From positions 141,978 through 205,977 of the forward strand of contig JAESIW010000207.1 of NCBI GenBank assembly GCA_016802295.1: DNA of 64,000 nucleotides. Reading direction: 5' to 3'. Source of the stretch: Brachionus rotundiformis (taxonomy: Eukaryota; Rotifera; Eurotatoria; Ploima; Brachionidae). The notes below the pieces were generated by a model. It was not told the DNA's origin. It worked only from the letters and a program-made list of their open reading frames with translations, and did not search any database. The translations under genes were made by a program, and so were the position numbers. Positions 20,514 through 33,147 of the stretch are shown in pieces; the first letter of the stretch is position 1; every line of letters begins with the position of its first letter.

Positions 20514-20764
20514 GACAGCTTGACCATTTACGTTTTGTAGCATTATTTGCACCACTTTTTTTAAATAAATTTTTATAACACAAGCTTTTAAGTAAATATT
20601 TTTATTAGGTTAAATCGAACGCCTAATTTTTGAAATTTAACTAGAAATATGAATTATTTTAACTATATATTTTAATTTTTTTTAAATTAATTTCAAAATA
20701 TTTAATTCTTAAATCAAATCTTAATGTCATAAACGTTTAATTAGACTTTTGGTTCCAATTACCG

Positions 20765-21126
20765 TCACGGTTCATAGATAAGCTGGAAATTGAGTCTCAT
20801 TTTCACATTTTGCAATATCTTAGTAAATTTGCTATCCAATTGTTTGGCCAAATTGAACAATTTTTTTCTTACATTTTGCATCAAGTGAAAAAAGCACATT
20901 ATTGAAATGCATTAGGGAAAGAGTTTTTTACGTAATTTAGTATCGAAATAGATCCATCATGAACCATAAGCTTTGGATCAAGGCAAAAAGTGTATTTTGA
21001 AGCAATAGCTTTAAGAGGTCTATTAAAGTGAAGATAATCTTCATCGGTTTCATCCGGGGTAATCATATTTGCAATAGAATGGCATTTCCTAGCTAAATAG
21101 TTCGATCCGAAAACAATTAGTATCAA
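20765..21126 (-). pseudogene. MULE-type transposase fragment
   Basis: The minus-strand frame 21,126-20,899 has FCLDPKLMVHDGSISILNYV and NSFPNAF. After a one-base shift it continues CFFHLMQNVRKKLFN to a stop at 20,765-20,767. An aspartate followed by a run to FPNA, then C.FH....N..KK, is the MULE catalytic-domain signature. The piece covers only part of the DDE domain and contains a frameshift. No terminal repeats were seen. Confidence 0.6.
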
Positions 21127-22139
21127 TATTTGATAATTTTGCTTGTTGAATCAATATGGAATATTTTACCATTTTTTGGATTTCATTTTTGAACTTGGTA
21201 AAAATTCAATAAGTAAGATTTCTGCTTTTAAATTTTTTATCAATTTTCAATCAAGAATTTTCGGCATCTTTTTCAAATTTTTTAATAAATTTTGATGAAT
21301 TTTTCTTTATATAGGTATAAATTTTTTATATCAAGTATTTTTTTAGAAGATTTAAGCTTGACAACTACTTATTAGATTTATATAACAAAGAGGGTTGATA
21401 AAAAACATTGAAATCCGTAAAAATTCGGTGATAAAACAAGTCGCTTAATCTAATTTATGTAGCTTTAAGCATGTATTTATTTGATATTAATTAATTAAAC
21501 AAAACTTTGAATTTTAAAAAAGTTATTATTTTATTTTTAGATTTTGACTTTAGGTTTTTTTCTCATTTTTTTATATAATCTCCAAAAATCTAAAATTAGC
21601 ACAAATTGTACCTAAATTGTTTTGTTGCCACTTCATTTCAGTGAAAATTTAGTTATTTTTTCAACCTTACAATTTTCTTAGTTAAAAAATTCTATACATT
21701 AAATATTATCTTAAATGTTTTGTTATAAATTCATAATATTCTATTCTTAAATCAATCTATTCATCCCACTTTTAAGTTCAACTCAAAAAAATTTCAATGA
21801 TGCACAAAAAATACAAAACAAAATACTCAGGCATATCAAATTCGAGAAAATATTACCTGTATATCAGAGATAATTACTTTCTGACAAAAATATTGTCAAA
21901 AAATAATCAGTTAATGACTGAATTGATTTTCTATTGTGTAAATAAATTCATTCTAAGTAATTAGTCAATTTTTATTTCTTTTTGCTAAATATTTTTTTAT
22001 CGTAAAAAATAAATGAACACGCCGCTACTGTTACTACTGTTAAATTAATTAATGACTCAAATAATTTTTTATTGTCTATATAACATATAAAAACACTAAA
22101 CAAAAAACAGTATAAAAAAATTATTGCTTATCTAAACAT

Positions 22140-22470
22140 TAAAGGTACACTATACAGGTAACTTGAAGCCAATTTCCAACCTTTTACACTATAATCAATA
22201 CTATCAACAAATTTTTTGTCACTCAAGGTATCAATTGACAAGTGCCTTAACATATTTACAGCATTTGACAGATAAACATTTACTGACAATCTAGATCTGC
22301 ACCACTTTTTTCATTCGTAAAATGAGACGGCACAGAGATCTCAACTTCGATTAACTCTTCATTCCTACATTCAATACCCTCAACCGAGTCGATTTTTTCT
22401 GAGTTTAATTTGTTTAAGCGCTTAATTAAGTCTGCCTTTTTTCCCCCGTAAGATATTTCTAATCAAATTC
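22140..22470 (-). pseudogene. Decayed coding remnant with a SAP-like motif
   Basis: On the minus strand LEISYGGKKADLIKRLNKLN resembles the second helix of a SAP DNA-binding motif (GKKADLI.RL). It continues in frame through VEGIECRNEELIEVEISV to a stop, and in a neighbouring frame through SRLSVNVYLSNAVNML and LSIDTLSDKKFVDSIDY. The composition is clearly coding-like. It is probably part of an old transposon-borne protein; no intact frame exists. Confidence 0.35.
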
Positions 22471-23198
22471 TTCCCATTGAAAACGAAGATCAATACCATC
22501 AATAAGAGTCTAAAAATTGACATGACATAAACTAGATCTGAACTACTGTTAAATAAATTCCTAAAAAAACGATTAGAAGATTTAAATGACTACCTGACAA
22601 ACACTCCTGTTCCAAACAAAAAGTTCAACAACTAAATAAAAAAATTAAAAAAAACTATTATCTAGTAAATCGTATAACCTATATTTACCTATCAACTTTA
22701 TACTTTATAAATTAAATTTATTTTATTTTATCCTGCTATAATCATTTTTGTGCTCTGATATATACATATAGTTTATCTTTTTTTAAATATTTAATTCAAT
22801 ATTTTAAACGTTAGGCTAAAAAGAAGGACTATGATCCATTCTGAGTGGCCTGAGGACTTCCTCAAATAATAATTTAAATAAAAATAAATTTATCTATTTT
22901 TAAAATAAAATTTGTAAAGTGTTAATTTGCTATCTTTGGATCTTGAAATCAACTTTGTTTTTTAATCAAAAAATTTGTTAACCCTCCGATAAGGATAAGT
23001 TAATGAAATAGATTCAAATTGTTTTTTATATTTTATTTTATTTTATTTTATTAAACAATTAAAATTACAGAATAAAAAATAAAATTAAGAACGTCATTCA
23101 AAAGTCAAGCTAAACATCAATTATAAATATAAAAATTAATTAAGATTCTAGACAATGGTCGTTGCAGTAACGATGACACTAATTATTCATTTATTCAA

Positions 23199-23360
23199 CA
23201 CTAGAAAGCCCGAGGTGTTTTTGAAACTCGTTTTTTAAACTTGAATATTATCTCAAGAAATAAAGTTATCAAAAATTACTCAAAGAAACTTAAAATCAAA
23301 TTGTAATGCTAAAATTTTTAAATTTGAATTTTTGTAATTAATCAGCCGGGCTTTCTAGTG
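23199..23360. mobile_element. piggyBac-like MITE (162 bp)
   Basis: Perfect terminal inverted repeats, CACTAGAAAGCCCG at the left and CGGGCTTTCTAGTG at the right. The right flank is TTAA (23,361-23,364) and the left flank is TCAA (23,195-23,198), a TTAA target site with one substitution. TTAA duplications and CACTAG-type ends are typical of piggyBac-derived non-autonomous elements. The interior is AT-rich and non-coding. Confidence 0.75.
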
Positions 23361-23364
23361 TTAA

Positions 23365-24535
23365 AATATCAAGATTATAACTAAATTAAGTGAACACGTT
23401 TGCCCAGTAACCATCGCAATCGTTTTAACAATATCAAACTGTCATTGTATCTAAGGAATTTTTTTCAACCAAAATACATAAATATGATTCTTTAAATATT
23501 TAAAAAAATAAAATTAAGAAATTGGACTGATTTATCATTTTATCTAAGTACTTGCTAACAAAATAATTAGCTAAATTAAAAGTGTGGTTGCTTACCACAA
23601 AGAAGTCCAGTCTCAATTTTTAAAGGCAATTTTGGATTCAATTGGAATAAAAATACTATCAGAAGCGGCATATTGAAATTTATGATCAGGATTTACTACA
23701 TTGCTGTTATATTTTTATCCAAAAAAATTTGAAAATGATCATTTGCTCATGTGAAAGAAAAAATATCTTTAAATAGCAATTTTTTTTAAATTAAATATTT
23801 GAGGAGTAACCTGAGGTCGTATAAAATGGATCAGGTCCTTATATTAAGCCCATCGATTAAAAATTATACAAAAACAGAGAGTAATAAGAGGATAAAAATA
23901 AATAAGATTTCGATTATAAAAAAGTTGTATTTAAATAAGAAAATAAAAAATATCGAAGAGTGGGAAATAGTAAAAAAAATTAAAATAAGATAAACTAAAA
24001 CTGATAAAAAATAGTCATGGGAGTTTTCTCGTTGTGATTTTGATAAAAAGCAATTTTTATTTTTCATTAGAAGCATTTAAAAATTTATCTTTTAGTTAAG
24101 CATTTCAAAATTTTTTAACCCTTTTGCTTTTTAATAATCAGCAAATTTTTAATAATTAACTTGTTTTATCAACTGTAATAATTTTTAAATTTGAAGCATA
24201 CCAAAATAATTATAATTTTGGTCTAAGAGATAAATAATTATTCACTAGTTTTTAAACAAAAATGATTACTATGGAAAATAATGTCAATTCATGTTCAAAA
24301 AAGGCCAAAAAATTTATCCATTCCAGCACAAGTCATTGAAATTTAAAATTAAAAACTAGTCAGAAGAATTTAATTAATTTAAAATGGTATTTTTATTCAA
24401 TTAAATTATAAATTAATCAAACAGTTGCTATATAAGCATTTTATGATAAGAAAATAAATGAAAAAGGCTTTTTGAGTTGCAAAAAAAATAAGAAAAACAA
24501 ATACGGCTTAATTGATTAAATAAAAGAACAAACAT
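23365..24535. other. AT-rich intergenic stretch, no gene seen
   Basis: Lysine/asparagine- or phenylalanine-rich open frames (23,799-23,993 plus; 23,864-24,076 minus) are low complexity and overlap each other. Nothing supportable. Confidence 0.4.
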
Positions 24536-24537
24536 TT

Positions 24538-25922
24538 TTAGAAAGAATAAATTTTCCTAATATTTTCTCTATTTACATAAAGAACTCTCTCTATACAAGT
24601 ATTTTTTAGCTCAGCTAATCGTTCAGCGGTGGCAAAAATGAAACCAGGATGCGATACATTCACCTCTGACGTGGGAAACTTAAACATAAAAAAACAATTT
24701 TTAAAATTATTAAATAAAAAATTTTTAAAAAATTCTACTTCTTTTGATTTTGGAACAAAATAAGGCGAGTCTGTTTCGAGCAAAATTCTCTCCAAAGGCA
24801 CATCTCTAATCATTTTTTTAAGATAATATTTATCTGACTCTAAATTAAATGTAATCAATGGTGTAAAACCAATGCATAAATTCGGAAATGAGCTCAAATA
24901 TTTCATGGCTATTTCCGAATTACCGGTAAAACAATGCAAATGAATATGATGATTTGGATCCAAATGCTGTTTGAGTATTTCAAGACATTTTTCTTCTGTT
25001 TGTCTGCAATGAATAACAATTGGCATTTTAGTTTGTTTGGCAATTTTAAGCTGTCTCTCAAAAACTTTAACCTGTTGACTTAGTTCAACTGAATTGCTAT
25101 TTTTATTTTTATAAATATGATTTTTATTTTTTGGCAATAGGATACTTTCTTGACTGATCAAGACCACATTCGCCCAGGGCTACTATTTTCGGATGTGACG
25201 TCAGCACATCAATGAGTGTTTGCTCTGCCTCTGAAGTCCAAAAATTGGCAAAATGAGGATGACAGCTATAAGAAAATTTATCTTATTGGCACAGGGAATT
25301 TAATTTTAAAATTATTTAAACCCAATGGTGTGATAAATCTTCGGATGGCAATGACTATTAAAATAAAAATTGAATTTGTCTAAAAAATAATAACTAGAGA
25401 TAATTTAAGAAGTTTTTTTTCTCAATTACCTTTGTTTAAAAAGTGTTTAGGGTGGCAAATGACATTGATGCAGGCCTCGAAGTTTTTCAAATACAAAAAT
25501 GAGTACTCATTAAAGTATTTATGCATGTTGGAATGATTGTATCGAATTTTGGGAAATAAAAGATCAAAGTGGCAATGTGAGTCGACAAGATTGTTGGGTA
25601 AATTTTTCCATTCAGCCGACTTTGTTTTTAGATATGAGATTAATTGTTTTTTTGACTTGTTAGGTCCTTCGATATGATCGTTCTGGCTACAACACTCTAT
25701 ACTCTCATTGTGTTTTGGCGTTGGTATTCTATTTAACTTTGGTTCTGGTATATTAGACGATAAAATGTACTTTCGTATTTTAATTTTATCATTTTCATTT
25801 ATTGAGTAGCGGATCCGAGAGCATGCGGAATCGGTATTTTTGGTATTTTGATCAGCTAGATGAATATTTTTCATTAGCTGGTCCAATTTAGAAACTTGTT
25901 TCTCAACTGGTTGTGAATTCAT
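24538..25922 (-). CDS. TatD-family metal-dependent hydrolase (TATDN2-like), five exons
   Basis: A predicted 389 aa protein from exons 25,922-25,430, 25,379-25,322, 25,265-25,146, 25,096-24,739 and 24,678-24,538. All introns are GT-AG (50, 56, 49 and 60 bp) and the exon phases close exactly. Residues 1-110 are a charged, low-complexity extension; the TIM-barrel core starts at LVDSHCHFDLL (metal ligands H116 and H118). It continues with CHPKIYHTIGCHPHFANFW, VALGECGLDQS (ligand E), IVIHCRQ, HLHCFTG and LLETDSPYF (ligand D). TatD proteins are 3'-5' exonucleases/endonucleases; the long N-terminus and CHP motifs favour the TATDN2 branch. The last intron is in frame (20 codons, Phe/Asn-rich), so a version retaining it would still be open. 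Sole spliced host gene seen complete in the window. Confidence 0.85.
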
Positions 25923-26097
25923 TCTTATTTGAAATTCATTTAATTAAAAAAAATTTTCAAATTTTCAATTTATTTTTAAACAGTTTAATTTCTTCTAAAA
26001 TGAATAAATAGTCTAATCTAAATTCACTTAATTACTTGTTAACAAAAGTGTGTATAAACCAAGACAAAGATTTAAGTGTGAGGCAAGCAGTTAATGT

Positions 26098-26214
26098 ATG
26101 GTAAAATGCAACTTTACTGGTCAATGTGTGACAAATCTATGTGGTTACAAAAAGTCCCAGTTGTTGTGTAACTCAAGATGTCATGGAGGCAACTCAAGCT
26201 GCGAAAACTTATAA
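26098..26214 (+). CDS. Small cysteine-rich reading frame (38 aa), uncertain
   Basis: ATG 26,098 to TAA 26,212-26,214 encodes a peptide with six cysteines spaced C-x5-C-x4-C-x8-C-x3-C-x6-C (positions 4, 10, 15, 24, 28, 35), as in small disulfide-stabilised secreted peptides. There is no signal peptide in this frame and a stop lies two codons upstream, so if real it would be the last exon of a spliced gene; AG dinucleotides upstream (for example at 26,080-26,090) could be acceptors. Base composition is clearly less AT-biased than the flanks. It lies head to head with the TatD gene. No family is claimed. Confidence 0.3.
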   Translation: MVKCNFTGQCVTNLCGYKKSQLLCNSRCHGGNSSCENL

Positions 26215-28035
26215 ACTTTTTTTAATTGCACAAATTAGGTAATTTACTAAAATTATTGCGGTAAATTGCTTAAAAAAATAAAAAATCAGTAAATATCTAA
26301 AATATTAAATATTATCTAACATATTATTTTTTTATGTTTTTACTGATAGACCAAGAAATCTACAAATTTACGGCAAAATACTTTTCGGAGTAAAAATAAA
26401 GAGTAAAAATCATGCCAATGTCAAAAGATTTACATATTATACAAGAAGGGTTATCAAATAATTTAAGAAGACATTGTAATTTTTTTAAATTGATGTTAAA
26501 TTTATCTATTTGTTCAAAATTAATTGATGATCATTTAAGTTAATTAAAAAATGTGCAAATTTGATTTAAAAGAATATAATTTAAGTTTTTTTGTTAAAAA
26601 AAATAAGTATAAGTTTCATGGACAATTGAAATATTATCTATAAAAATGTCCTTTTCACAATTGAGTAGTAAGTTCAGTTTATAATACACATAAAAATGAC
26701 TGTGATTATTTAGCATTAAATTCAATCTTCCAATACTACGCATATTAAAAGTTCTTAGCAAAATATTCATATGTTTTATTATTTATAATATGCTATTTTT
26801 CAAAAAAATCAATGGTTAGCATAAATCTGGCAAATTTAATACCCAAGTTGCCATGAGAAATGTAAATGACTAATTATTTAAAATTTAAAAAATTGTTAAA
26901 TATTTTACCAAGTTATTAACACTCAAAAGAATATCTGAGATCCGCTTGAGGATTTATAGATTGTATCAGACTTGTGCAAAAGTAAGTCAAGAAACTGACT
27001 TGACATGTTTTTTAGACAATTCATAATTACTGATAAGGTTTCAAAAAAATTGAAAATTCTAATTTTTATTAAAAAAATTCAATCAATTTAATAACTTAAT
27101 AATTTATCTACTGAAATCTTGTTTACATATTTGAATCTAAAGATAAAAAATATATTAGATTGAATGTTACTAAACAAGCAAGATATTTAGTACATTAAAT
27201 CAAATCTAATGGATGTAAGAAGAAAAATTTCTTTGGGTCAAATTCAAACTAAGGACCAATGATACTTTTTAAACATTGATATTTATTATTAATATACTAT
27301 ATATGTAGATTACTTTCAAAAATTAAACGGCATATTGAAGTTTGTGATCAAAATATAATTATCATACTCAATAAATACATTTTTTTAATTTTTTAGAATT
27401 TTTTTAATTGAAAAATTTAATGCAGAGCTAGATTTTTATGTTTAACAAAACATGTTAAACCATAGCCAACTATTGTGCAAAATTCTGCATGCATAAAATT
27501 TTTGCAGAAATTTGCAGACATACAATAAAGCTTAACATTGTATGTTAACTTTCAAAATATGATTCTGCATTTAATTGAATTAGATTTTTAAAAATATAGA
27601 TAATAGGAAAGGGATTCTTCTATCATTTTCACTGTAAACAATGTTCGGTTAGCTTAAAAATTAAGTTAATAAAGTATATATTCATTAATAATAGATACTA
27701 CCAGATACGGCAGTTAACAAGTTCTCGCAAGAATTACAACATCAGATTTTTACTCTTGATAAAATTTTTTAAGCTATGATAAAATTATAAGAGCAAATTT
27801 TTAAAAAAGTTAAATAAGATTTCCTTGAGTGTCAATTTATAATAATGCTATTCAGTCACTGTTAATCTGCAATATTTAAATAATTCATTTAAATTCATCC
27901 AGTGTTTATAAATACTTGAAAAACCCAGACATACAATAGAGCATGTGTACACAGATAAATTAACCTACAGTTTGGAAAGATAGAAATGGAGCCCAGTTAA
28001 CAAATTTTTCATTAATAAATCTAATGGAAAAACAA
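26215..28035. other. AT-rich intergenic stretch, no gene seen
   Basis: About 1.8 kb of low-complexity AT DNA between the Cys-rich frame and the first DEG/ENaC unit. No open frame with recognisable motifs. Confidence 0.4.
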
Positions 28036-28339
28036 TGTAAAAATGTAAATTCTAAAGGTAAATTTTTATTGAATAAAGAAAAAAAATAAGTTTTTTTGAG
28101 GACCTTGTGAATTAAATAATAGAAAATTCAGGATTCATTGAGTCTTATGTATTATCATTAAATTATTTGATTTTTATTAAGATAGATATTCATAAAAGAA
28201 AAACAGCTTCGAGACTTAATATAATCGATTGAGGGAGTTTTAAGTAAAATTCAGGGTCATCCAAAAATAAAGGATCATTACATCATAATATTTTGATACA
28301 TCTCTATAAATATTTATTTGAAAATTTTCTAAGAAAATA

Positions 28340-29818
28340 TCAATTTTTTGTTTCGACATGAATAACCTTATTTTTTTGATTTTTCTCAAACAAAACAGAC
28401 AAAATGACAATAATTATCTCGATGAACTCTACCAGACTTAATAGACTAAATCCAATAAATAGGCCCAAAAGCCCACCAATATTCGAGATTAAATCAACTG
28501 TTTCCATCTTTTTCAACTCTTCAATTTGTTCGTATTCTAATGAATCATAAAAAATATTTATCTTAAGTGAATTTTGTTTCACAAAATCTACTGAATAATT
28601 GTACGAGGAGTTTTTTCTATTTAGCATTTTAACAAGACTTTGAGCTCTTAAGTCTGTTGGAAAATTGGAATAAGATAGTTTATATTCATAAATTGTCTTG
28701 TTGCATTCCAATGGACAATATTCGGCACAGTTTTCCTTTACATCACTTTGTGTAAAAAATACTGTGAATTCTGTAAACAAACAAAATAACTCTTCCAAAC
28801 TAGCGCAAACTTTTACATCTTTGAAAAAAGCAAAATTAGGATCGAAACAGTTGCACTTGTTGATTAATGTTTTCTGAAAACATACATCAAAACAAAGTTC
28901 TTGACTGTAAGATTCAGATTGATTAACTGTTGCTTCGTAAACATCTGTTGATATGAATTTTGAATGATCCTCTAAGCAATCACTGTAAGGATATGGAAGT
29001 TTTTTGATTAATTTCTTTTTGATAATAATATTTGTTTCATATTTTGATGGTAAATCAATTCCTCGAAATGGATTCACTCTTATTTTAGAATCAAACAAAG
29101 TAAGATGGATGCCTTCAAAAACTGACAAATTATTTATTTCGTAAGGATTTTTTTCAAGCAATTCCATTCGTATCCCATAATAGTTACCTATATTCGTTTG
29201 TTTATAAGGTGATTTTCCATTGTTAAATAAGTAACAATTACCAAAAAACTTTTCAAAATACCAATTAAAATCTTGAGAAATATTACATGGTCGAGTATTG
29301 TAGTAACAGCTTATAAGGTAAGAATCTATCTTAAACCCAAGCGATTTTCTTGTATTATCTGAAATATTTTGGTCCATTGAGCTAAATTTGCTTAAGTAAT
29401 CAAAAACATCCAAAGTTAAGCTTTCTTGAGTCGATTGTTGTGTAATACTTTTCAAAAAAGTTGAATTGAAAACATCCTCTATATTGTTATTTTTCATAAA
29501 TTGTTTGAGAAATATATTGCCATTTTTGGTCAAAAAAAATTTTTTGTGACAAATTGATAATGCTGGTAGTTCAATTGGTATTTGAGGATTTTGGCGAATT
29601 ATTGTCGTAACCTCAAATTTTGAAAAGTTATTTATTGTATTTATGATAAAAAAACAACATGTCCCAATGCTTCCAGCTATAAAGAAAACCCAAATTAATT
29701 TTAAGACTAGAATATTTGTTTTGAATATCTTCGGAAAACCATGTAATGACAAATCCTGTATCCAAGTTAAACAATTATTTTTAATCTTTTCCGATTTTAT
29801 GTTGTTATTAGATTTCAT
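28340..29818 (-). CDS. DEG/ENaC family sodium channel, paralogue 1
   Basis: A 492 aa intronless plasma-membrane subunit of a trimeric, amiloride-type cation channel. The N-terminal gating motif HG is at residues 26-27, TM1 at about 38-60 (VLKLIWVFFIAG...), then the conserved LPALSICH block. The large extracellular domain has the usual cysteines (CLEDHSK, ELCFDVCFQKT, CNCFDPN, ENCAEYCPLECNKT) and many N-X-S/T sites. TM2 at about 446-476 contains GLFIGFSLLS with the G-x-S selectivity filter (456-458). Length matches typical family members. It could be peptide- or acid-gated; the sequence does not say. It is the first of three tandem minus-strand copies, closest to paralogue 3. Confidence 0.95.
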   Translation of the reverse strand: MKSNNNIKSEKIKNNCLTWIQDLSLHGFPKIFKTNILVLKLIWVFFIAGSIGTCCFFIINTINNFSKFEVTTIIRQNPQIPIELPALSICHKKFFLTKNGNIFLKQFMKNNNIEDVFNSTFLKSITQQSTQESLTLDVFDYLSKFSSMDQNISDNTRKSLGFKIDSYLISCYYNTRPCNISQDFNWYFEKFFGNCYLFNNGKSPYKQTNIGNYYGIRMELLEKNPYEINNLSVFEGIHLTLFDSKIRVNPFRGIDLPSKYETNIIIKKKLIKKLPYPYSDCLEDHSKFISTDVYEATVNQSESYSQELCFDVCFQKTLINKCNCFDPNFAFFKDVKVCASLEELFCLFTEFTVFFTQSDVKENCAEYCPLECNKTIYEYKLSYSNFPTDLRAQSLVKMLNRKNSSYNYSVDFVKQNSLKINIFYDSLEYEQIEELKKMETVDLISNIGGLLGLFIGFSLLSLVEFIEIIIVILSVLFEKNQKNKVIHVETKN

Positions 29819-29819
29819 A

Positions 29820-32800
29820 TTTTACAATCTAAAAAAAATCATTTTAGTAAAAATTTTGTAAAGTGTATTTCACATAGTGAGGCATTAAAGCCTACTGATT
29901 AGTCGCATACAAAATATGACCCTATGATGGCTGCAAATGTCTGTTTTCTAAAACATTTCTTTAATTTTCTTATAGGAATGACTTGCTAATCTAAACGATA
30001 ATCTTTCTCAAAAAGATTATCATATAAATACATTAGTAATGTATTTTTTCAGATCTATTAAATTTAATTAATATAAAAAAAATAATTTCTAAAACAAAAA
30101 ACTTAAAGCTTTTTTATAATAAGCTAATCGAAAAATGATCGAGCATTTTTAAAGGAAATTACTTTTTAATTTTTCTTTAAAATAATTTATTTATTTAAAA
30201 TTTTGTTTTAAATAATTTCATGAATTTTTAAATTATGTCTTTTTTTCGTTTCCTTTTCAGTATCGCAATTTTTATCAAAAATTTTTTAATAGTTTAACAT
30301 AAACCCGATAGATATGCCAAAATTCAAATGTATTTACCAAATATCTAATCAATTCGAAAAATGAAAAATTAATTCAAAAGTATCGCCTCGTATTTAGCTT
30401 AATTAATTTATTAAAATGTAGGAAACTTGACTAATTGAGAAAAAACATTCCTTTAAAAATGCACAATCATTGAATAAACTCAATACTTTTTCGATTTAGC
30501 AAACAAAAAGCTATTTAGATTAGAAGTTTAAAATCAAATAATTAATAAATTGAGCAGAAATTGAGAATTTCAAAAAATAAAACAAAAAAAAGCTGTTTTT
30601 GACTGTCAATTTGACTTTCGAGCTGTATCTTTAATTTGCAATTGATTCATTTACAAAAAAAAGGAATCCTACATTCAAATAAATAAAAAAATAATAATTT
30701 CATTTTTTTAAGCGACCCGGGCAAGCTCTGCTTTAGGCTATGAAAGTAAATTTGGCTGTTTTCTTAGCCATTCAAAACAAAATACTTCGTCTGAATTCAC
30801 CAAATTTAAATGGTTGAGATTTTTTCAAAAAAGATACAACCTTTTTTTGCATTTTTGGCTCTGGTAAAGCAGTATCTGGTAAAGATTGTAAAATGATCAT
30901 CCAATAAAATCTTGATTCTCGATTTTAGAAAAGCTAGTCGCCATGAGCTGAAGGCAAAAAACTTTTTGAAAGTTTCATTGTCATTCGAAATCAGATTTTG
31001 TACCTAGTTGACCAAAATTAAAAATAATTATCTTAATTTAAAATTTCTCTTGAATTTTAATTTGTTTTGAATCATCAAAGAATTCTTAGCATATCAACAT
31101 AATAATAAAAATTACTTTTAAATCTACCATTTATTCAATTTATTTTTAGTTTTATTATTATTTATTTTTAATTTAAAAATCAAATTTTCCCAATAAATTG
31201 CTCATATTATCAATTAAAGTTATTATTGTTTTTTATTTTATATTTATTTTATCTTGTTAAATTTTTTTTAAAAAGTTAAGTCAAATAAATAAAAAGATTT
31301 ATTTAGCTTTTAAGTCTAAAATAAAATAATTTTAATAATAATAATTAAATCTTCTAATTTTGCCAATTAATCCATTTTTGATCGTTGTTGGCTCTAATTT
31401 TTCATATTTAACCATCAAATCAAAATAAAAAACCAAAGATTTAATTTAATATGCGAAAAATGTGAATGCAAATTTTCCTATTCTAATGAAGTTTCATGTT
31501 CAAAAATTTTATTAAAAAAAAATAAATACCATAAAATATTGCTATTTAATTAAATTTGAAAAAGTAGCTCTTAAATCTGTTAATTCTGTAAACAATTTTG
31601 TAAACAATTCAGATTCAGATTTAAGAATTTCTTGGCTATGGTTTGCTAGACATAATAGATTAAACAAATTTTAGCTAAATTAGCATCATGCTTGAAACCG
31701 AAGTCAAACCAATTGCCGCTGAAGACTTTGTATAAAAAGCGTTGATCAACTATCTTTAGGATCAAAAAAATTTAAAAAAAAATTTAGAATCAAGACATGT
31801 GCACTTGCCATTTTATAAAATAAAAAGCCGATATTCCCCAGAATCACGACATCAGCATTTATGAAAATAATTTGAATTAATTCTGGCATATTCCATTAAA
31901 TAAGCCGATTTAATGTTTTGCGAAATCTTGGAAAAATATTTTCTTTATATCAAACAGGCTTTCTTTTCTTAGTGAATTTTAAGTTGTTGCTTTTTTTTTT
32001 TACTTTTTTAGACCAACAGTAAAAAATTCATGTAAAAATAAAAGAAACAAAAATATGTAAAAAAAAGTTTTGTATTTATTTTATCAAAAGATTTATAAAT
32101 AAGTTTTCAAAAATTTGATGGTCATTAAGTTCATAGTTTTTTAATTTTTAAAAATTATTATCATGTCATGTGTTTAAAGAAAATTTTTTATCAATTTACA
32201 TTCCATTTTGAGGTAGCTATTTTTGGCGATGTTAAGTTTTGTATCAAAAATCAATATATCAATTTTTTCAGAATTTATAACTTTCTATTTATTGAAAATT
32301 TGATAGAATTTAAAGTGTAAAAAACTTTAAAAAGTAATTTTACACAAGTTTACAATTGGATTTTCTTAAATAAAATACTCTTTTTAAATTGATATTCCGA
32401 TAATTTGATTTTTTTGATACCAAACTTAACATCGCACTATTTTTATTATTCAATTTTAATTATGCTTTTAGAAACTTAATTTTTTTAAACGGTTTAAAGA
32501 TTAATGTACTAAGCCTTGTCTGTAAAAAAATAATTGTTTATTAGATTATTATTTAAATTAAATCTTTTTGACAAATAAAAATAACTATTTGATTATCAGA
32601 GTAAAATGTGATGTGTAGAAGATTATTTGGAGATTGAATGTTGAGGGTTTTCAATACGCGAGAGATTTAAATGAGTTAATGATTTAATGATAAAATGAAA
32701 AACAATAAAAAATGAATCAACAAAATGGTTCTAGGAATAATAAAATCATTAAATATGTCTAAAATGTATTTGAAAACAAGGCTTGATTATACTTAATTTT

Positions 32801-33130
32801 TATTAATATTAATTGCATTTAATTAATTAGATATTAGTTATCGAGTAATTTATTAATTTTAGTTTTCTTAAGTATTTTGAAATTTTCTAAATTCTGTTTT
32901 CATTTTGAAAGAATGTTTTTGCCTGAGTCATTGGTTTGAAACCAACTATTTACAAAAATAATCCTTTTGTTTATAAACATGTTTTGGGTTTATAGATTTT
33001 TAATGTTTTGCAAAATTTTACTTATTAAATTAACAGCATTCCAAGAAAATATCAGGAGCATTAGCTTAAGCAAAATTTTTTCTAAATAATATTTATTTAA
33101 TTTTAAAAATATTTGAAATGTTTGAAATTT
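29820..33130. other. 3.3 kb AT-rich spacer, no gene seen
   Basis: The channel upstream region and the tail of the tiny gene. A few less AT-rich patches (for example 30,710-30,800 and 31,690-31,750) do not form a recognisable frame. Parts near 32,090-33,060 are duplicated in unit 2. Confidence 0.4.
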
Positions 33131-33147
33131 TTGTTATAACAAATAAA

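Noticed and set aside
23799..24076. Overlapping frames on both strands
   Set aside because: Lysine/isoleucine-rich on one strand and phenylalanine-rich on the other, as expected from AT runs.
29643..29861. Antisense frames over the 5' and 3' ends of the channel genes
   Set aside because: They are antisense shadows that recur in each paralogue because the channel coding sequence is conserved.
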